Positions 34,835 to 43,244 of a DNA stretch of 64,000 nt are shown here, one piece after another. Made by a program: the position numbers and the translations under genes. Numbering within the stretch: the stretch's first letter is position 1; every line of letters begins with the position of its first letter. This DNA comes from JBGTIS01 sp041745535. Lineage in GTDB: Bacteria > Bacteroidota > Bacteroidia > Cytophagales > Cyclobacteriaceae. A model generated the notes under the pieces. That model did not search any database, was not told the DNA's origin, and worked only from the letters and a program-made list of their open reading frames with translations. The DNA is taken from contig JBGTIS010000073.1 in assembly GCA_041745535.1 (NCBI GenBank), positions 1 through 64,000 on the forward strand, in the 5' to 3' direction.

Positions 34835-35710
34835 ATGGTAAAAAAAGCAGTAATTCCGGCAGCAGGTTTGGGCACAAGGTTTCTTCCCGCAACTAAAGTT
34901 CAGCCCAAAGAGATGTTACCTATTATCGATACGCCTACCATTCAGTATGTGGTGCAGGAAGCTGTCGATTCAGGCATTGATGACATCTTGATTATTTCAG
35001 GAAAAGGAAAACGTTCTATAGAAGATCACTTTGATCGAAATTTTGAACTGGAAGCTGCACTGGAAGAAAAACGAGAAGAAGGACTGCTTAACGAAATCCG
35101 TCGTATTTCAGAAATGGCTAATATCCATTTTATTCGGCAGAAAGAAATGAACGGATTGGGCGATGCGGTTTATCATGCCCGGCAGCACATTGGCAACGAG
35201 CCTTTTGCTGTACTGTTAGGCGACACAGTGTTGGATTCTGTAATTCCCGTAACCCAACAGCTTATCGATGCTTATGAGCAATACCGGTGCACTGTGATTG
35301 CCGTAGAAGAAGTGCCTCATGATAAAGTATCCAGGTATGGTATCGCAGGTGGAAATAAGGTAAGCGATCGCATTATGGAAATTAATCAACTGGTAGAAAA
35401 ACCTGCGGTCGACAAAGCTCCTTCAAATTTGGCTATTGCTGGCAGGTATATTCTTACGCCTGAAATTTTTCGATGTATCGAGCAAACCCCTCAGGGAAAA
35501 GGAAATGAAATCCAATTAACGGATGCATTACATATTTTAATGAAACGCGAGAGTATGATCGCTGATATTATTGAAGGAAAACGCTATGATATAGGGAATA
35601 AATTGGATTTTTTGAAAACTACTGTAGAATTTGCTCTCAAAAGAAAAGAGTTTGCCAAGCCCTTTTATGAATTCCTGAAAGAAATTGTTGACGCGTGGGA
35701 AAAAAAATAA
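34835..35710 (+). CDS. galU: UTP-glucose-1-phosphate uridylyltransferase
   Basis: A 291-residue nucleotidyltransferase. Signatures are the N-terminal PAAGLGTRFLPATK with PKEMLPI, SGKGKRSIEDHFDRNFE (about 50-65), LGDTVLDS, VEKP, and GNEIQLTDALHIL near 224-236 with the terminal NKLDFLKT. It makes UDP-glucose, or, given the upstream GHMP kinase, perhaps another UDP-sugar. Its tail is Lys-rich and its last codons lie at the T-tract side of a terminator for the convergent redoxin gene. Assignment to the GalU family is strong; the exact sugar is not. Confidence 0.93.
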   Translation: MVKKAVIPAAGLGTRFLPATKVQPKEMLPIIDTPTIQYVVQEAVDSGIDDILIISGKGKRSIEDHFDRNFELEAALEEKREEGLLNEIRRISEMANIHFIRQKEMNGLGDAVYHARQHIGNEPFAVLLGDTVLDSVIPVTQQLIDAYEQYRCTVIAVEEVPHDKVSRYGIAGGNKVSDRIMEINQLVEKPAVDKAPSNLAIAGRYILTPEIFRCIEQTPQGKGNEIQLTDALHILMKRESMIADIIEGKRYDIGNKLDFLKTTVEFALKRKEFAKPFYEFLKEIVDAWEKK

Positions 35711-35714
35711 AAAA

Positions 35715-35739
35715 GCAGTATCCGAATTTCGGATACTGC
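35715..35739 (-). terminator. intrinsic terminator of redoxin gene, abutting galU
   Basis: GCAGTATCCG pairs with CGGATACTGC around a short loop. On the minus strand the T-tract follows at 35714-35703, which is formed by the A-rich last codons and stop of galU, so the two genes share this stretch. Confidence 0.8.
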
Positions 35740-35766
35740 ACAGCCATCGCAGCCCACTGAAAAACA

Positions 35767-36360
35767 CTACCTTTTGATCATACATCCCGTAGGACGTTTG
35801 GTATTAAAGGCAAGGGACTTTCCGTTTAATATTTTTTCTATCGCATCCTGTAAATAATGCTCGCTCACATCTGATGGAATCTGGGGATTATCATCTATGG
35901 CTCCTTTATACACTATCTTAAAAGTGTGGTCATCTTTTATCAAAAGAAAAGCTTCCGGGGTTTTTTCGGCTCCGAACATATCTGCTACTTTTTGATCGCT
36001 ATCAGACAGGTACGGAAAATCAAAGCTTTTAGAATGTGCTTTTTCAGCCATTTTACGCACTCCTTCAACACTGCTTTTTGCCGGGTTATTCGGATTAATC
36101 AAAATAAAGTTCACGCCTGTTTTTCTGTACTTATCGGCTAAGTCAATAATCCTATCTTCGTACAGCTTCGAATAGGGGCAATAGTTACTTGTAAAAATTA
36201 CCACTACTCCTGTAGAATTATGATAATTCGATAATGAAAACTGTTTACCATCTGTCGCGTTTTTCAGGGTAAAATCTTGAATACTACTGCTTTTGTCTAA
36301 CTGTGCCCCTGATTCTACAATTACAAGAACTGCCAGCCATAATAATAAATATTTTTTCAT
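35767..36360 (-). CDS. exported thioredoxin-like/redoxin family protein with C-x-x-S
   Basis: A protein of about 197 residues with a signal peptide (YLLLWLAVLVIVESGAQ) and a redoxin fold: the active site region IFTSNYCPYSKLYED contains only the first Cys, with Ser in place of the second (CPYS). It is otherwise like AhpC/TlpA-type redoxins (FTLKNATDGKQFSLSNYHN, GAIDDNPQ). The C-terminus RPTGCMIKR supplies one more Cys in the position often seen as the GCxIK ending of this family, a possible resolving Cys. Starts at the ATG at 36360; a TTG two codons upstream is not favoured. Confidence 0.85.
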   Translation of the reverse strand: MKKYLLLWLAVLVIVESGAQLDKSSSIQDFTLKNATDGKQFSLSNYHNSTGVVVIFTSNYCPYSKLYEDRIIDLADKYRKTGVNFILINPNNPAKSSVEGVRKMAEKAHSKSFDFPYLSDSDQKVADMFGAEKTPEAFLLIKDDHTFKIVYKGAIDDNPQIPSDVSEHYLQDAIEKILNGKSLAFNTKRPTGCMIKR

Positions 36361-36499
36361 AATCAATTAGGCCTAACCTATTTTATATACCTAATTTAAG
36401 AAAAAATATTCATTTATTAATTAAATATGTAACAATAATGTAGAATTTACATGAAAAAATAATACAGCGATAAACTACTTTTAACAGAAAGGAGTAAGA

Positions 36500-37132
36500 T
36501 TAAAATCCGTAAACCAAATAGTAGTTAAACAGATTTTTAACATGCAACTGATAATGAACTGTGCTACCGTGAATAGAGGTGTAACCAGAAAGGCGGCCCG
36601 ATTCAAGCGATAAATTATCGATAAATATGTTCTCTCGAAAAGACAACTGCTTTTTACCGTATATTTTATACAGGCATTCTTTCGCGCACCAGTACATACA
36701 TAGCTTTCCCAAATCGCTTTCTACTTTTTCTAATTCTACAGCGTTTAAAAACTTATGCTTAATTCGAATAAGTGTTTCCTTTGGTTCTTCAATATCAATC
36801 CCAACATATTTTTCCTGATGTACAATGGCTCCAGCATATGGGTAAGAATTAGCCAGTGAAATATGGTAGTTTATTCCGTGCAGGTAAGGCTTCCCATAAG
36901 CATCTTTATAAATGCCATTAAAGGGTTGGTTTAATTTTTCTACCAGCGCTTTTGCCGATAGCCTACCAGCCAGCCATTCAGCTCTTTTTTCTAAATGACT
37001 GATTTCTTCCAGTTCGCCCGAATCGGTAACGGTTGGTCCATACAGGCGTTTAAGTTCTTCAAAGCTTTCTTCAACTTTCCATAATGCCCAGGCTGAATTA
37101 TTATCTATCTTTTCAAGTTTCACCAAAGCCAT
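36500..37132 (-). CDS. 4'-phosphopantetheinyl transferase superfamily protein
   Basis: A 210-residue PPTase that would move phosphopantetheine from CoA to a carrier protein. The metal/CoA motif GIDIEEP (about 104-110) and the WCAKECLYKIYGKK helix (about 148-161, W-x-x-K-E-x-x-x-K) are the two family signatures. The size is that of the Sfp/AcpT type, not AcpS. It is flanked by unrelated genes and no polyketide/NRPS locus is present in the window, so the carrier protein partner is unknown. Confidence 0.88.
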   Translation of the reverse strand: MALVKLEKIDNNSAWALWKVEESFEELKRLYGPTVTDSGELEEISHLEKRAEWLAGRLSAKALVEKLNQPFNGIYKDAYGKPYLHGINYHISLANSYPYAGAIVHQEKYVGIDIEEPKETLIRIKHKFLNAVELEKVESDLGKLCMYWCAKECLYKIYGKKQLSFRENIFIDNLSLESGRLSGYTSIHGSTVHYQLHVKNLFNYYLVYGF

Positions 37133-37369
37133 AACCCTATAATCGTTTGCTTCGCTTTATAATAAAAAAATTCAAAAATGATTATAAAAGTCATAAAGGC
37201 CTTACAGGACACAAAAAATAAGTGTTTATTCATATGCTGAGTTCAATTTTCAAAGTTGCAACGTTTGATTAGTAAGTTATTAATTTTTGAACAGAAACTT
37301 TTAACTAAGTTTTATTAATATAGCCGCTTGCCAAATAGGATCATAGGCAAAGAAAAAACTGGTTGATAC

Positions 37370-37678
37370 TTACCTGGAAAAAATTTTTTTGATCCGGTAG
37401 AAAACGCGTTTTTCAAATTCCCAGAAAAAACGGAACTGACCAAATATAAATCCATAAAAAAGAAGAATGATTTGATAGGCTGGCAAAATAGTGAGCGAAT
37501 AAAACAAAATCCTTACCCAAGGTGGAGTAGCTTCTGTAATACCCGCTAATGCATACAGCGGTTCTTTTAAAAACATGACGGAAAAACCCGTACAGGCAAA
37601 TACAATCAGAATAACAATGACTTGAAAGGCGCTCTTTACCTGCCATCTTTCCTGAAGTTTTTTGATAAATTTAGCCAT
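37370..37678 (-). CDS. small conserved membrane protein (DUF6787-like)
   Basis: A 102-residue protein with two hydrophobic segments (about 18-38 and about 58-84) and a basic, aromatic C-terminus. The pattern ERWQVKSAFQVIVILIVFACTG...FYSLTILPAYQIILLFYGFIFGQF resembles a conserved small membrane protein of Bacteroidota, sometimes mislabelled as a diacylglyceryl transferase. No function is known. It ends with no hairpin that I trust. Confidence 0.7.
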   Translation of the reverse strand: MAKFIKKLQERWQVKSAFQVIVILIVFACTGFSVMFLKEPLYALAGITEATPPWVRILFYSLTILPAYQIILLFYGFIFGQFRFFWEFEKRVFYRIKKIFSR

Positions 37679-37726
37679 AAATTTATTACCTGAGGCTTTT
37701 CTTTTCCGCTTTGATAGCTGCTATTT

Positions 37727-38410
37727 TTATTCTGAATTGAAGTTTAAAAAAGGCTCCCATCCGTTTCCGGACGGTAAACCTGCTACTAAGGTAATAGATT
37801 CTTTTTTTACAGGATGGAGAAATGTTAAACTTCTGGCATGCAAACTAATGTTTCCATTAGTATTAGGCTGTGCAAATCCATATTTAACATCACCCTGAAT
37901 CGGACATCCTATAACCGCTAATTGTGCCCTAATCTGATGGGGCCGCCCGGTAACAGGCTGAATTTCCAACAGATAATGATTTTGTTGCTTTCCCAAAACT
38001 TTATAGGATAGTTCAGACTTTTTACTGCCAGGAACTTCTATTTTGCAGGCTGTCGTTTTGTTTTTCTCAGGGTCTTTTATAAGCCAGTGGATTAATTGAT
38101 CATTAAGTTTTTCTGGTTTTTGGTTAACAATCGCCCAATAAGTTTTCTTAATTTTTTTGTCATGGAAAGATTTATTTAGCCGTTCCAGGGCCTTGGAAGT
38201 TCGAGCAAGCAATACCAATCCACTTACAGGGCGGTCGATTCGATGGGTTACGCCTATAAACACGGCGCCTGGTTTATTGTATTTTTCTCTAATATAATCT
38301 TTACAATATTCAGCCAGAGGTTTGTCTCCTGTGCGATCGCCCTGCACCAGCATACCGGCAGGTTTGTTAACAGCCAACAGGTGATTATCCTCATAAATAA
38401 TCTCAAACAT
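37727..38410 (-). CDS. RluA-family pseudouridine synthase
   Basis: A protein of about 227 residues whose first residues (FEIIYEDNHLLAVNKPAGMLVQ) are the usual RluA start. The active-site motif HRIDRPVSGLVLLARTSKAL (with catalytic Asp) and the later GRPHQIRAQLAVIGCPI are conserved. It isomerises uridine in rRNA or tRNA, but which site is not readable. A longer start at 38452 would overlap the upstream oxidoreductase by eight bases; the start at 38410 gives the canonical N-terminus and a 34-base gap. Confidence 0.9.
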   Translation of the reverse strand: MFEIIYEDNHLLAVNKPAGMLVQGDRTGDKPLAEYCKDYIREKYNKPGAVFIGVTHRIDRPVSGLVLLARTSKALERLNKSFHDKKIKKTYWAIVNQKPEKLNDQLIHWLIKDPEKNKTTACKIEVPGSKKSELSYKVLGKQQNHYLLEIQPVTGRPHQIRAQLAVIGCPIQGDVKYGFAQPNTNGNISLHARSLTFLHPVKKESITLVAGLPSGNGWEPFLNFNSE

Positions 38411-38444
38411 AAAGTTCTGAGGTTGCTGATGGGTACATATGGTA

Positions 38445-39389
38445 CTAGTCAATTTTGATCGCGATTTTACCTTTTACTCTTCTGGTTTCGCTGTAAGCGT
38501 GGGCAGCCTGTATTTCCGATAGAGGATAAACTCTATCTACTTCCGTAAAAAGCCTGCCTCGTTCAATCCATTCTCTGATTATATTCAGATCCGCTGTGTT
38601 CCGTTTTACTGTGGTAACTATTAATCTTTTCTCTCCAAATATAATGGTTATAAAGCTTTGTAAAAAGAATTTGGTACCAGGCGAGGTAGTGATGTAAATA
38701 CCTTTGGGTGTCAGTATTTTTTTTGCGATGGAAAACTTCTGATTGGCCACTATATCGAAAATAATATCAAATTTTTCGTTAATATCTTTAAAACATTTTT
38801 CATGATAATCTATCAGATAATCAACTCCCATTTTTTTGGAAATGGCGAAGCCTGACTGGCTGCAAACACCTGTAACTGTAGCGCCAAAAGCTTTTGCAAA
38901 CTGAATGGCCATAATTCCTACTCCACCCGAGCAACCATTGATTAATAATTTATCATTTGAATTTACATTAGCCATGTGTACCAGCGACTGCAGGGCAGTT
39001 AAGGCAACTGTAGGCATTGTAGCAGCTTCTTCAAAACTCATATTGACCGGCATATGGGCTACGTGATCAGGAGACACCGCAATGTATTCGGCATAGGTGC
39101 GGCCATGAACCGGATCTACAGCGCCATATACCTTATCACCAGGCCTGTAAGCACTAACACTTTCGCCTACCTTGGCTACTTCACCTGCAAAGTCGGTTCC
39201 TAACATTTTAGGAAATTTGCTCCCCGTTATCATTTTCAGATTACCAAGCCTTATTTTCCAATCTATAGGATTTACTGAGGCTGCATGCGCATGTACGAGT
39301 ATCTGATTTTTACTGATAACAGGCTTTTTCGCGTCTTCAAATGATAGTACTTCGGGACCTCCGTATTGGCTGAACAGAACAGCTTTCAT
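38445..39389 (-). CDS. NAD(P)-dependent MDR oxidoreductase (quinone reductase type)
   Basis: A 314-residue medium-chain dehydrogenase/reductase of the zinc-independent quinone oxidoreductase class. It begins KAVLFSQYGGPEVLSFED, has SVNPIDWKIRLG (about 35-46), the NADPH-binding SGGVGIMAIQFAKAFGATVTG (about 144-164), and a late REWIERGRLFTEVDRVYPL. No structural-zinc Cys cluster is seen. It probably reduces quinones or enones with NADPH. It is upstream of the pseudouridine synthase on the same strand. Confidence 0.85.
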   Translation of the reverse strand: MKAVLFSQYGGPEVLSFEDAKKPVISKNQILVHAHAASVNPIDWKIRLGNLKMITGSKFPKMLGTDFAGEVAKVGESVSAYRPGDKVYGAVDPVHGRTYAEYIAVSPDHVAHMPVNMSFEEAATMPTVALTALQSLVHMANVNSNDKLLINGCSGGVGIMAIQFAKAFGATVTGVCSQSGFAISKKMGVDYLIDYHEKCFKDINEKFDIIFDIVANQKFSIAKKILTPKGIYITTSPGTKFFLQSFITIIFGEKRLIVTTVKRNTADLNIIREWIERGRLFTEVDRVYPLSEIQAAHAYSETRRVKGKIAIKID

Positions 39390-39707
39390 GCAGGATTAAT
39401 TAAATGTATAATTCTGTCTTTAATAAATTTTTATTTGGTTTTACAGATATAAAACTTCCTCGTGAAACTTTTTTCAAGAATAAAGGAACTTTCCATTTAA
39501 CTTTGTAATTACCTATATGTTTTCAGATTAGAAAAAGAATAACAAAATGGCAAGCCAGTTAATTTATGTAAAATCAGAGTGATTTGAAGGGATGCCCAAT
39601 CTGGAGCGTATGCCAAAAAAATAAAAAAACTATGCATGATAATTGTGTTACAGCAATATATTTGAGTAATTGAAAAATTAAAACCGATAAGTCAAAATTT
39701 AACTACT
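39390..39707. other. intergenic region before OmpH gene
   Basis: A 318-base AT-rich spacer between divergent genes. A TATATTTG at 39657-39664 is a candidate -7 box for the OmpH gene. No further feature is seen. Confidence 0.45.
39657..39664 (+). promoter_or_regulatory. candidate -7 box (TATATTTG) of OmpH/Skp gene
   Basis: The site matches the TAnnTTTG consensus and lies 44 bases before the ATG at 39708. The nearest TTG is only 14 bases upstream, closer than usual for a -33 box, so confidence is low. Confidence 0.3.
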
Positions 39708-40247
39708 ATGAAAAAGTTATTTGGAGTTTTTGTTGTTTTGGTAATGGTAGTACAACTACCTGTTTTAGCCCAAGCTACCTCGGGGTTAAAAATTGGTTAT
39801 GCCAATCCACAGGCTATTCTATCCTACTTACCCGAAACCAAGCAAATTCAGAGTGAAATGGAATCGTTTACAAAGCAACTGCAATCTCAGTACCAGACAA
39901 AAGTTGAGGAATACCAGACCAAGCTTGATGATTTTCAGAACCAAATGGATGTGCTGACTGATGTGGTGAAGGAAGATAAGCAGAAAGAACTGGTTAATCT
40001 ACAGACTTCCCTTCAAAGTTTCCAGCAGGAGGCCCAAACCGCATTGCAGAAAAAAGAACAGGAGCTATTACAGCCAGCTTTTAGTAAAATTGAAAAAGCA
40101 ATTAAAGAAGTAGCAGAAGAAAATGGATATGCCATGATATTAAATTCTGATCCGGTGTTGTATGGTTCACCTGCCGATAATGTAAATGAACTGGTATTGG
40201 CAAAATTAGGTGTGGATATGCCTGAAAATACAAGTGAAAATAATTAA
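39708..40247 (+). CDS. OmpH/Skp-family periplasmic chaperone
   Basis: A 179-residue periplasmic protein with a signal peptide (KKLFGVFVVLVMVVQLPVLAQ) and then LKIGYANPQAILSYLPETKQIQ, the Skp opening. A long Gln/Lys/Glu-rich helix (about 45-130, coiled-coil tentacle) is followed by EVAEENGYAMILNSDPVLYGS, as in OmpH. It should hold unfolded outer-membrane proteins in transit. A strong bidirectional terminator separates it from the convergent TonB receptor gene. Confidence 0.93.
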   Translation: MKKLFGVFVVLVMVVQLPVLAQATSGLKIGYANPQAILSYLPETKQIQSEMESFTKQLQSQYQTKVEEYQTKLDDFQNQMDVLTDVVKEDKQKELVNLQTSLQSFQQEAQTALQKKEQELLQPAFSKIEKAIKEVAEENGYAMILNSDPVLYGSPADNVNELVLAKLGVDMPENTSENN

Positions 40248-40270
40248 GAATATTATAATAACATAAGCAT

Positions 40271-40303
40271 AAAAAGCACAGGTAAATTGCCTGTGCTTTT
40301 TTA
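40271..40303. terminator. bidirectional intrinsic terminator
   Basis: AAAAAGCACAGG and CCTGTGCTTTTT form a 12-bp stem around a seven-base loop, with A and T tracts on either side, so it can stop both the rightward OmpH transcript and the leftward receptor transcript. Confidence 0.9.
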
Positions 40304-40318
40304 TTGATGTACATCTGA

Positions 40319-42595
40319 TTAAAAAAAGTAACTCACATTAGCACGCAGAAAAAATGGTGTGCCCGGCGTAAAATGAATTTCAGATACAGCCTCTATTTCA
40401 TTGCTTAATCTTGATTCGGTATCAAACTGGGCCTCTTTCCATTTAGCGTTTAGTATATTCTCTATCGAAAGCCCAACCTCAAACCATGGTTGCGTATAAT
40501 TCAAAACAGCGTCTACCAGGAAATATCCATCCGCTACTATACTATAATCTTCATTGGCCGGTCGGTTGGCGATATAACGGTATCGTAGGCTGCTATTGAT
40601 TCCGTTGTCCAGCTTTACGGATAATCCACCAATGCTGGTAAAAATTGGTGCCAGCGGAATATAGTTTTGCCCTTCCGGATCATCTTTTGACTTTGGGTTG
40701 GTGAAATTAAGATCCACATCTACAAATAACCATTTTATTGCCTGATACCGGGCTGAAAAATCAATGCCTTGCCTCCGGGTAGCTCCGCCTGCTTCCACTA
40801 CAGCCTCATCTCCTACATACACAAATTCCTGCTCCAGATCGAGCAGCCACAGTGCCGCGTTAACTACCAGAGAACGGGTTGGTTTAAAAGTAGCTCCCAG
40901 ATCCAGGCCATAAGCTTTTGGTATAATTTTTTCTCCTTGCTGTGCCACTACCACCCTGGTATCGTTTGAATGAAAGCCCATTCCAGATTTCACATATACG
41001 CTGGTATTTGGACCCAATTTATAATTCAGGTTCAGTTTAGGACTTACCATGCTTTTAGCATTGGCTCGCCTTTCGTAATTGGTAGCCAGCGCATCTACAT
41101 AGTTAAACACAAAATGATCGAAACGCAGCGCTGCATTCAACGAAAGCCTGGAGGTAAGTTCCAGCGTTTCGTTTACATAAGCATACAGGTTGGTTTGGTC
41201 TATATTACCTCTAGACAGATCGCGGATTACTTCTTTTCTGTTAACTGTGTTAGAAAGCCGTATGTCGTTTACGTCATCGTAACGAAACCCCGCGCCTATT
41301 TCTAACTGGGTTTCTTTTCCTAAAAATTGAAGCTCCCTAAAAAAAGATCCTTTATAACCGTACATATTTCTACTTTCCGACTGGGTAATCTGATCGCCTT
41401 CTTCAGGGTTATTCAAAAAGAAAGTAAAATTAGACACCAGGTTAAAGTTATACCTGGTAAAATATAACTGATGCGTAATAGCGGTGCGGTTAGATAAATT
41501 GTTAATGAACTGCAAATTCAGATTGGCGCGGCTGGTTTCTCCACCTTCAGTGTCGTCAATAGCACCAAACCGGCCAATCATCCCACTTTTCACGGCACGC
41601 TCCGGTATTTGTCCGGATGCATCCCATTTGCTGCTGAAAGTAGAAAAAGAAGCAGTTAATAATTTATCATCGCCTATATACTGATTGTACTTGGCAAAAA
41701 TATTCAGTCGGTTAAAGTTCTGAGGACTGTTGAAATAACCGTTGGTCATGTAATATTCCGATGCCACATAGGCACTTTGTTTCCTTTCAGGCAGTTCATC
41801 ATTATTTTTTCCTAAAAGATCAACCATGGCTACTGTTCTAAAGGTGCCAAATTGCCCGCCTTCTATTTTTATTCGGCTTTTATCCAGCGTTTTTTTTGTA
41901 TGAAAGGCCGCATAACCCGCTGTGGTAAAATCTCCTTTATCGGCATAGTACATACCCTTGTTGAAATCTACATTTTCTATGGTTTCAGGAATAAGAAAAT
42001 GCAGGTCAGAATAACCCTGCCCGTGGGCATGCGACACCATATTGACCGGAATTCCATCTACTGAAAGGTTAATATCGGTACCATGGTCAATATCAAACCC
42101 ACGCAAAAAAATCTGCTCGGCTTTTCCACCACCGGCGTGCTGGGCAATGAACAAACCTGGTACCAGCCGCAAAACATCCTGCGAAGTTTGTACAGGGCGT
42201 AATTCAATATCCAATGCGGAAATATTACTTAAATTTTGGGTGTGACCTGTATTAATGGTTACATCTGCTAGTACGATGCTACTGGGAGTAAGCTGTTCTA
42301 ATATTTGTGCGTTTTCATCTTCACGTACTTCAATTGGTTTTTCTATTGTTTTAAGTCCTACATAACTAATTTTTAATATATAATTTCCAGGTTTCAGGCC
42401 AGAAATTTTAAAGTAGCCAAATATGTCAGTGGTAGTACTTTTTTCAGCATTTACTACAACATTGACATTGGATAGCGGTTGGCCGGTTTCGTTATTATAA
42501 ATTTTTCCGCTTACCGACCCGGTGTGTGCCCAAGCACAACTGCTGAAAATCAGAAATAGGGCAATACATACTAACTGCCGCATGGTATTATTCAT
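40319..42595 (-). CDS. TonB-dependent receptor with N-terminal carboxypeptidase-regulatory domain
   Basis: A 758-residue outer-membrane receptor. After a signal peptide (LVCIALFLIFSSCAWAH) there is a CarboxypepD_reg-like domain (SVSGKIYNNETGQPLSNVNV to about 110), then the plug with EQIFLRGFDIDHGTDINLSVDG, and a C-terminal barrel ending in TPGTPFFLRANVSYFF. The plug is His-rich: FDIDHGTD and NMVSHAHGQGYSDLHF, a pattern seen in receptors linked with metal loci. A His-rich small membrane protein gene lies upstream on the same strand. Import of a metal or metal complex is inferred; the substrate is not proved. Confidence 0.9.
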   Translation of the reverse strand: MNNTMRQLVCIALFLIFSSCAWAHTGSVSGKIYNNETGQPLSNVNVVVNAEKSTTTDIFGYFKISGLKPGNYILKISYVGLKTIEKPIEVREDENAQILEQLTPSSIVLADVTINTGHTQNLSNISALDIELRPVQTSQDVLRLVPGLFIAQHAGGGKAEQIFLRGFDIDHGTDINLSVDGIPVNMVSHAHGQGYSDLHFLIPETIENVDFNKGMYYADKGDFTTAGYAAFHTKKTLDKSRIKIEGGQFGTFRTVAMVDLLGKNNDELPERKQSAYVASEYYMTNGYFNSPQNFNRLNIFAKYNQYIGDDKLLTASFSTFSSKWDASGQIPERAVKSGMIGRFGAIDDTEGGETSRANLNLQFINNLSNRTAITHQLYFTRYNFNLVSNFTFFLNNPEEGDQITQSESRNMYGYKGSFFRELQFLGKETQLEIGAGFRYDDVNDIRLSNTVNRKEVIRDLSRGNIDQTNLYAYVNETLELTSRLSLNAALRFDHFVFNYVDALATNYERRANAKSMVSPKLNLNYKLGPNTSVYVKSGMGFHSNDTRVVVAQQGEKIIPKAYGLDLGATFKPTRSLVVNAALWLLDLEQEFVYVGDEAVVEAGGATRRQGIDFSARYQAIKWLFVDVDLNFTNPKSKDDPEGQNYIPLAPIFTSIGGLSVKLDNGINSSLRYRYIANRPANEDYSIVADGYFLVDAVLNYTQPWFEVGLSIENILNAKWKEAQFDTESRLSNEIEAVSEIHFTPGTPFFLRANVSYFF

Positions 42596-42744
42596 GGTAA
42601 ATTCTTTGATCGTATATGAGTTCGTTTTACTTGATATAGCTTTCTCCCTGCAATTTGTCTTTTAAAAGCACTCAAAAATATCAGATAAACAGATTTTTGA
42701 CTACAGCAGGATTAAGGCCCGATGAGAGTGGGCATTTTAATAAT

Positions 42745-42813
42745 AGAATCTCGGTCAGAATACTGTACTGATCAATCATCACTCTGTCGTGATTAGAAAT
42801 TCACCGAGATTCT
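42745..42813 (-). promoter_or_regulatory. structured leader: 11-bp inverted repeat between His-rich gene and TonB receptor
   Basis: AGAATCTCGGT at 42745-42755 is the exact reverse complement of ACCGAGATTCT at 42803-42813, with a 47-base interior. It sits in the 271-base gap between the two leftward genes, in a place suited to an attenuator, RNA-level regulator or operator. No T-tract typical of a strong terminator follows. Confidence 0.45.
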
Positions 42814-42866
42814 GTACACTTTCCGCATAAAAACAGAATACGAGCTTATCTAAATGCCTGAATTTA

Positions 42867-43244
42867 CTAAACCTGATTTGGAGGAGGGGTAGGGGGTGTA
42901 ATATAGGTTTCTGGTATTAAAAAACTCGCAAAAGCGAAATAGAAAACGGAAGGATTGTAATTGCCAAACGAAACAGAAAATGGCTGCTGAATAAAGGTAA
43001 ACCAAAAGAATATTTTAACCGAAGATTCTGGTTTTTCTGCTTCGTGTTCAGCCTCTTGTAATTGTTCTAAGGCATGGCTGTGATCTGAAACCGCATGAGA
43101 AAGGCCATAATGGTTGTTATGATGGTGGGTGTGGAATGGATTGGATATTTTATGCAAAAGTGTATGACCTACATTCAAAAGGTTATAACCAAAGAATGTA
43201 ATCAGATAAACTACTAAAAGATATATAGCATAATCTCGTCGCAA
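42867..43244 (-). CDS. His-rich small membrane protein, probable metal-handling
   Basis: A 125-residue protein starting at TTG. It has two hydrophobic segments (about 7-29 and 75-95) linked by a His-rich region, NPFHTHHHNNHYGLSHAVSDHSHALEQLQEAEHEAE (rough positions 37-70, here split for reading), which looks like a metal-chelating stretch, and a Pro-rich tail (TPPTPPPNQV). It precedes the His-rich TonB receptor on the same strand. In Bacteroidota this kind of pair often goes with transition-metal transport; the role here is inferred from the composition and neighbourhood. Confidence 0.65.
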   Translation of the reverse strand: MRRDYAIYLLVVYLITFFGYNLLNVGHTLLHKISNPFHTHHHNNHYGLSHAVSDHSHALEQLQEAEHEAEKPESSVKIFFWFTFIQQPFSVSFGNYNPSVFYFAFASFLIPETYITPPTPPPNQV

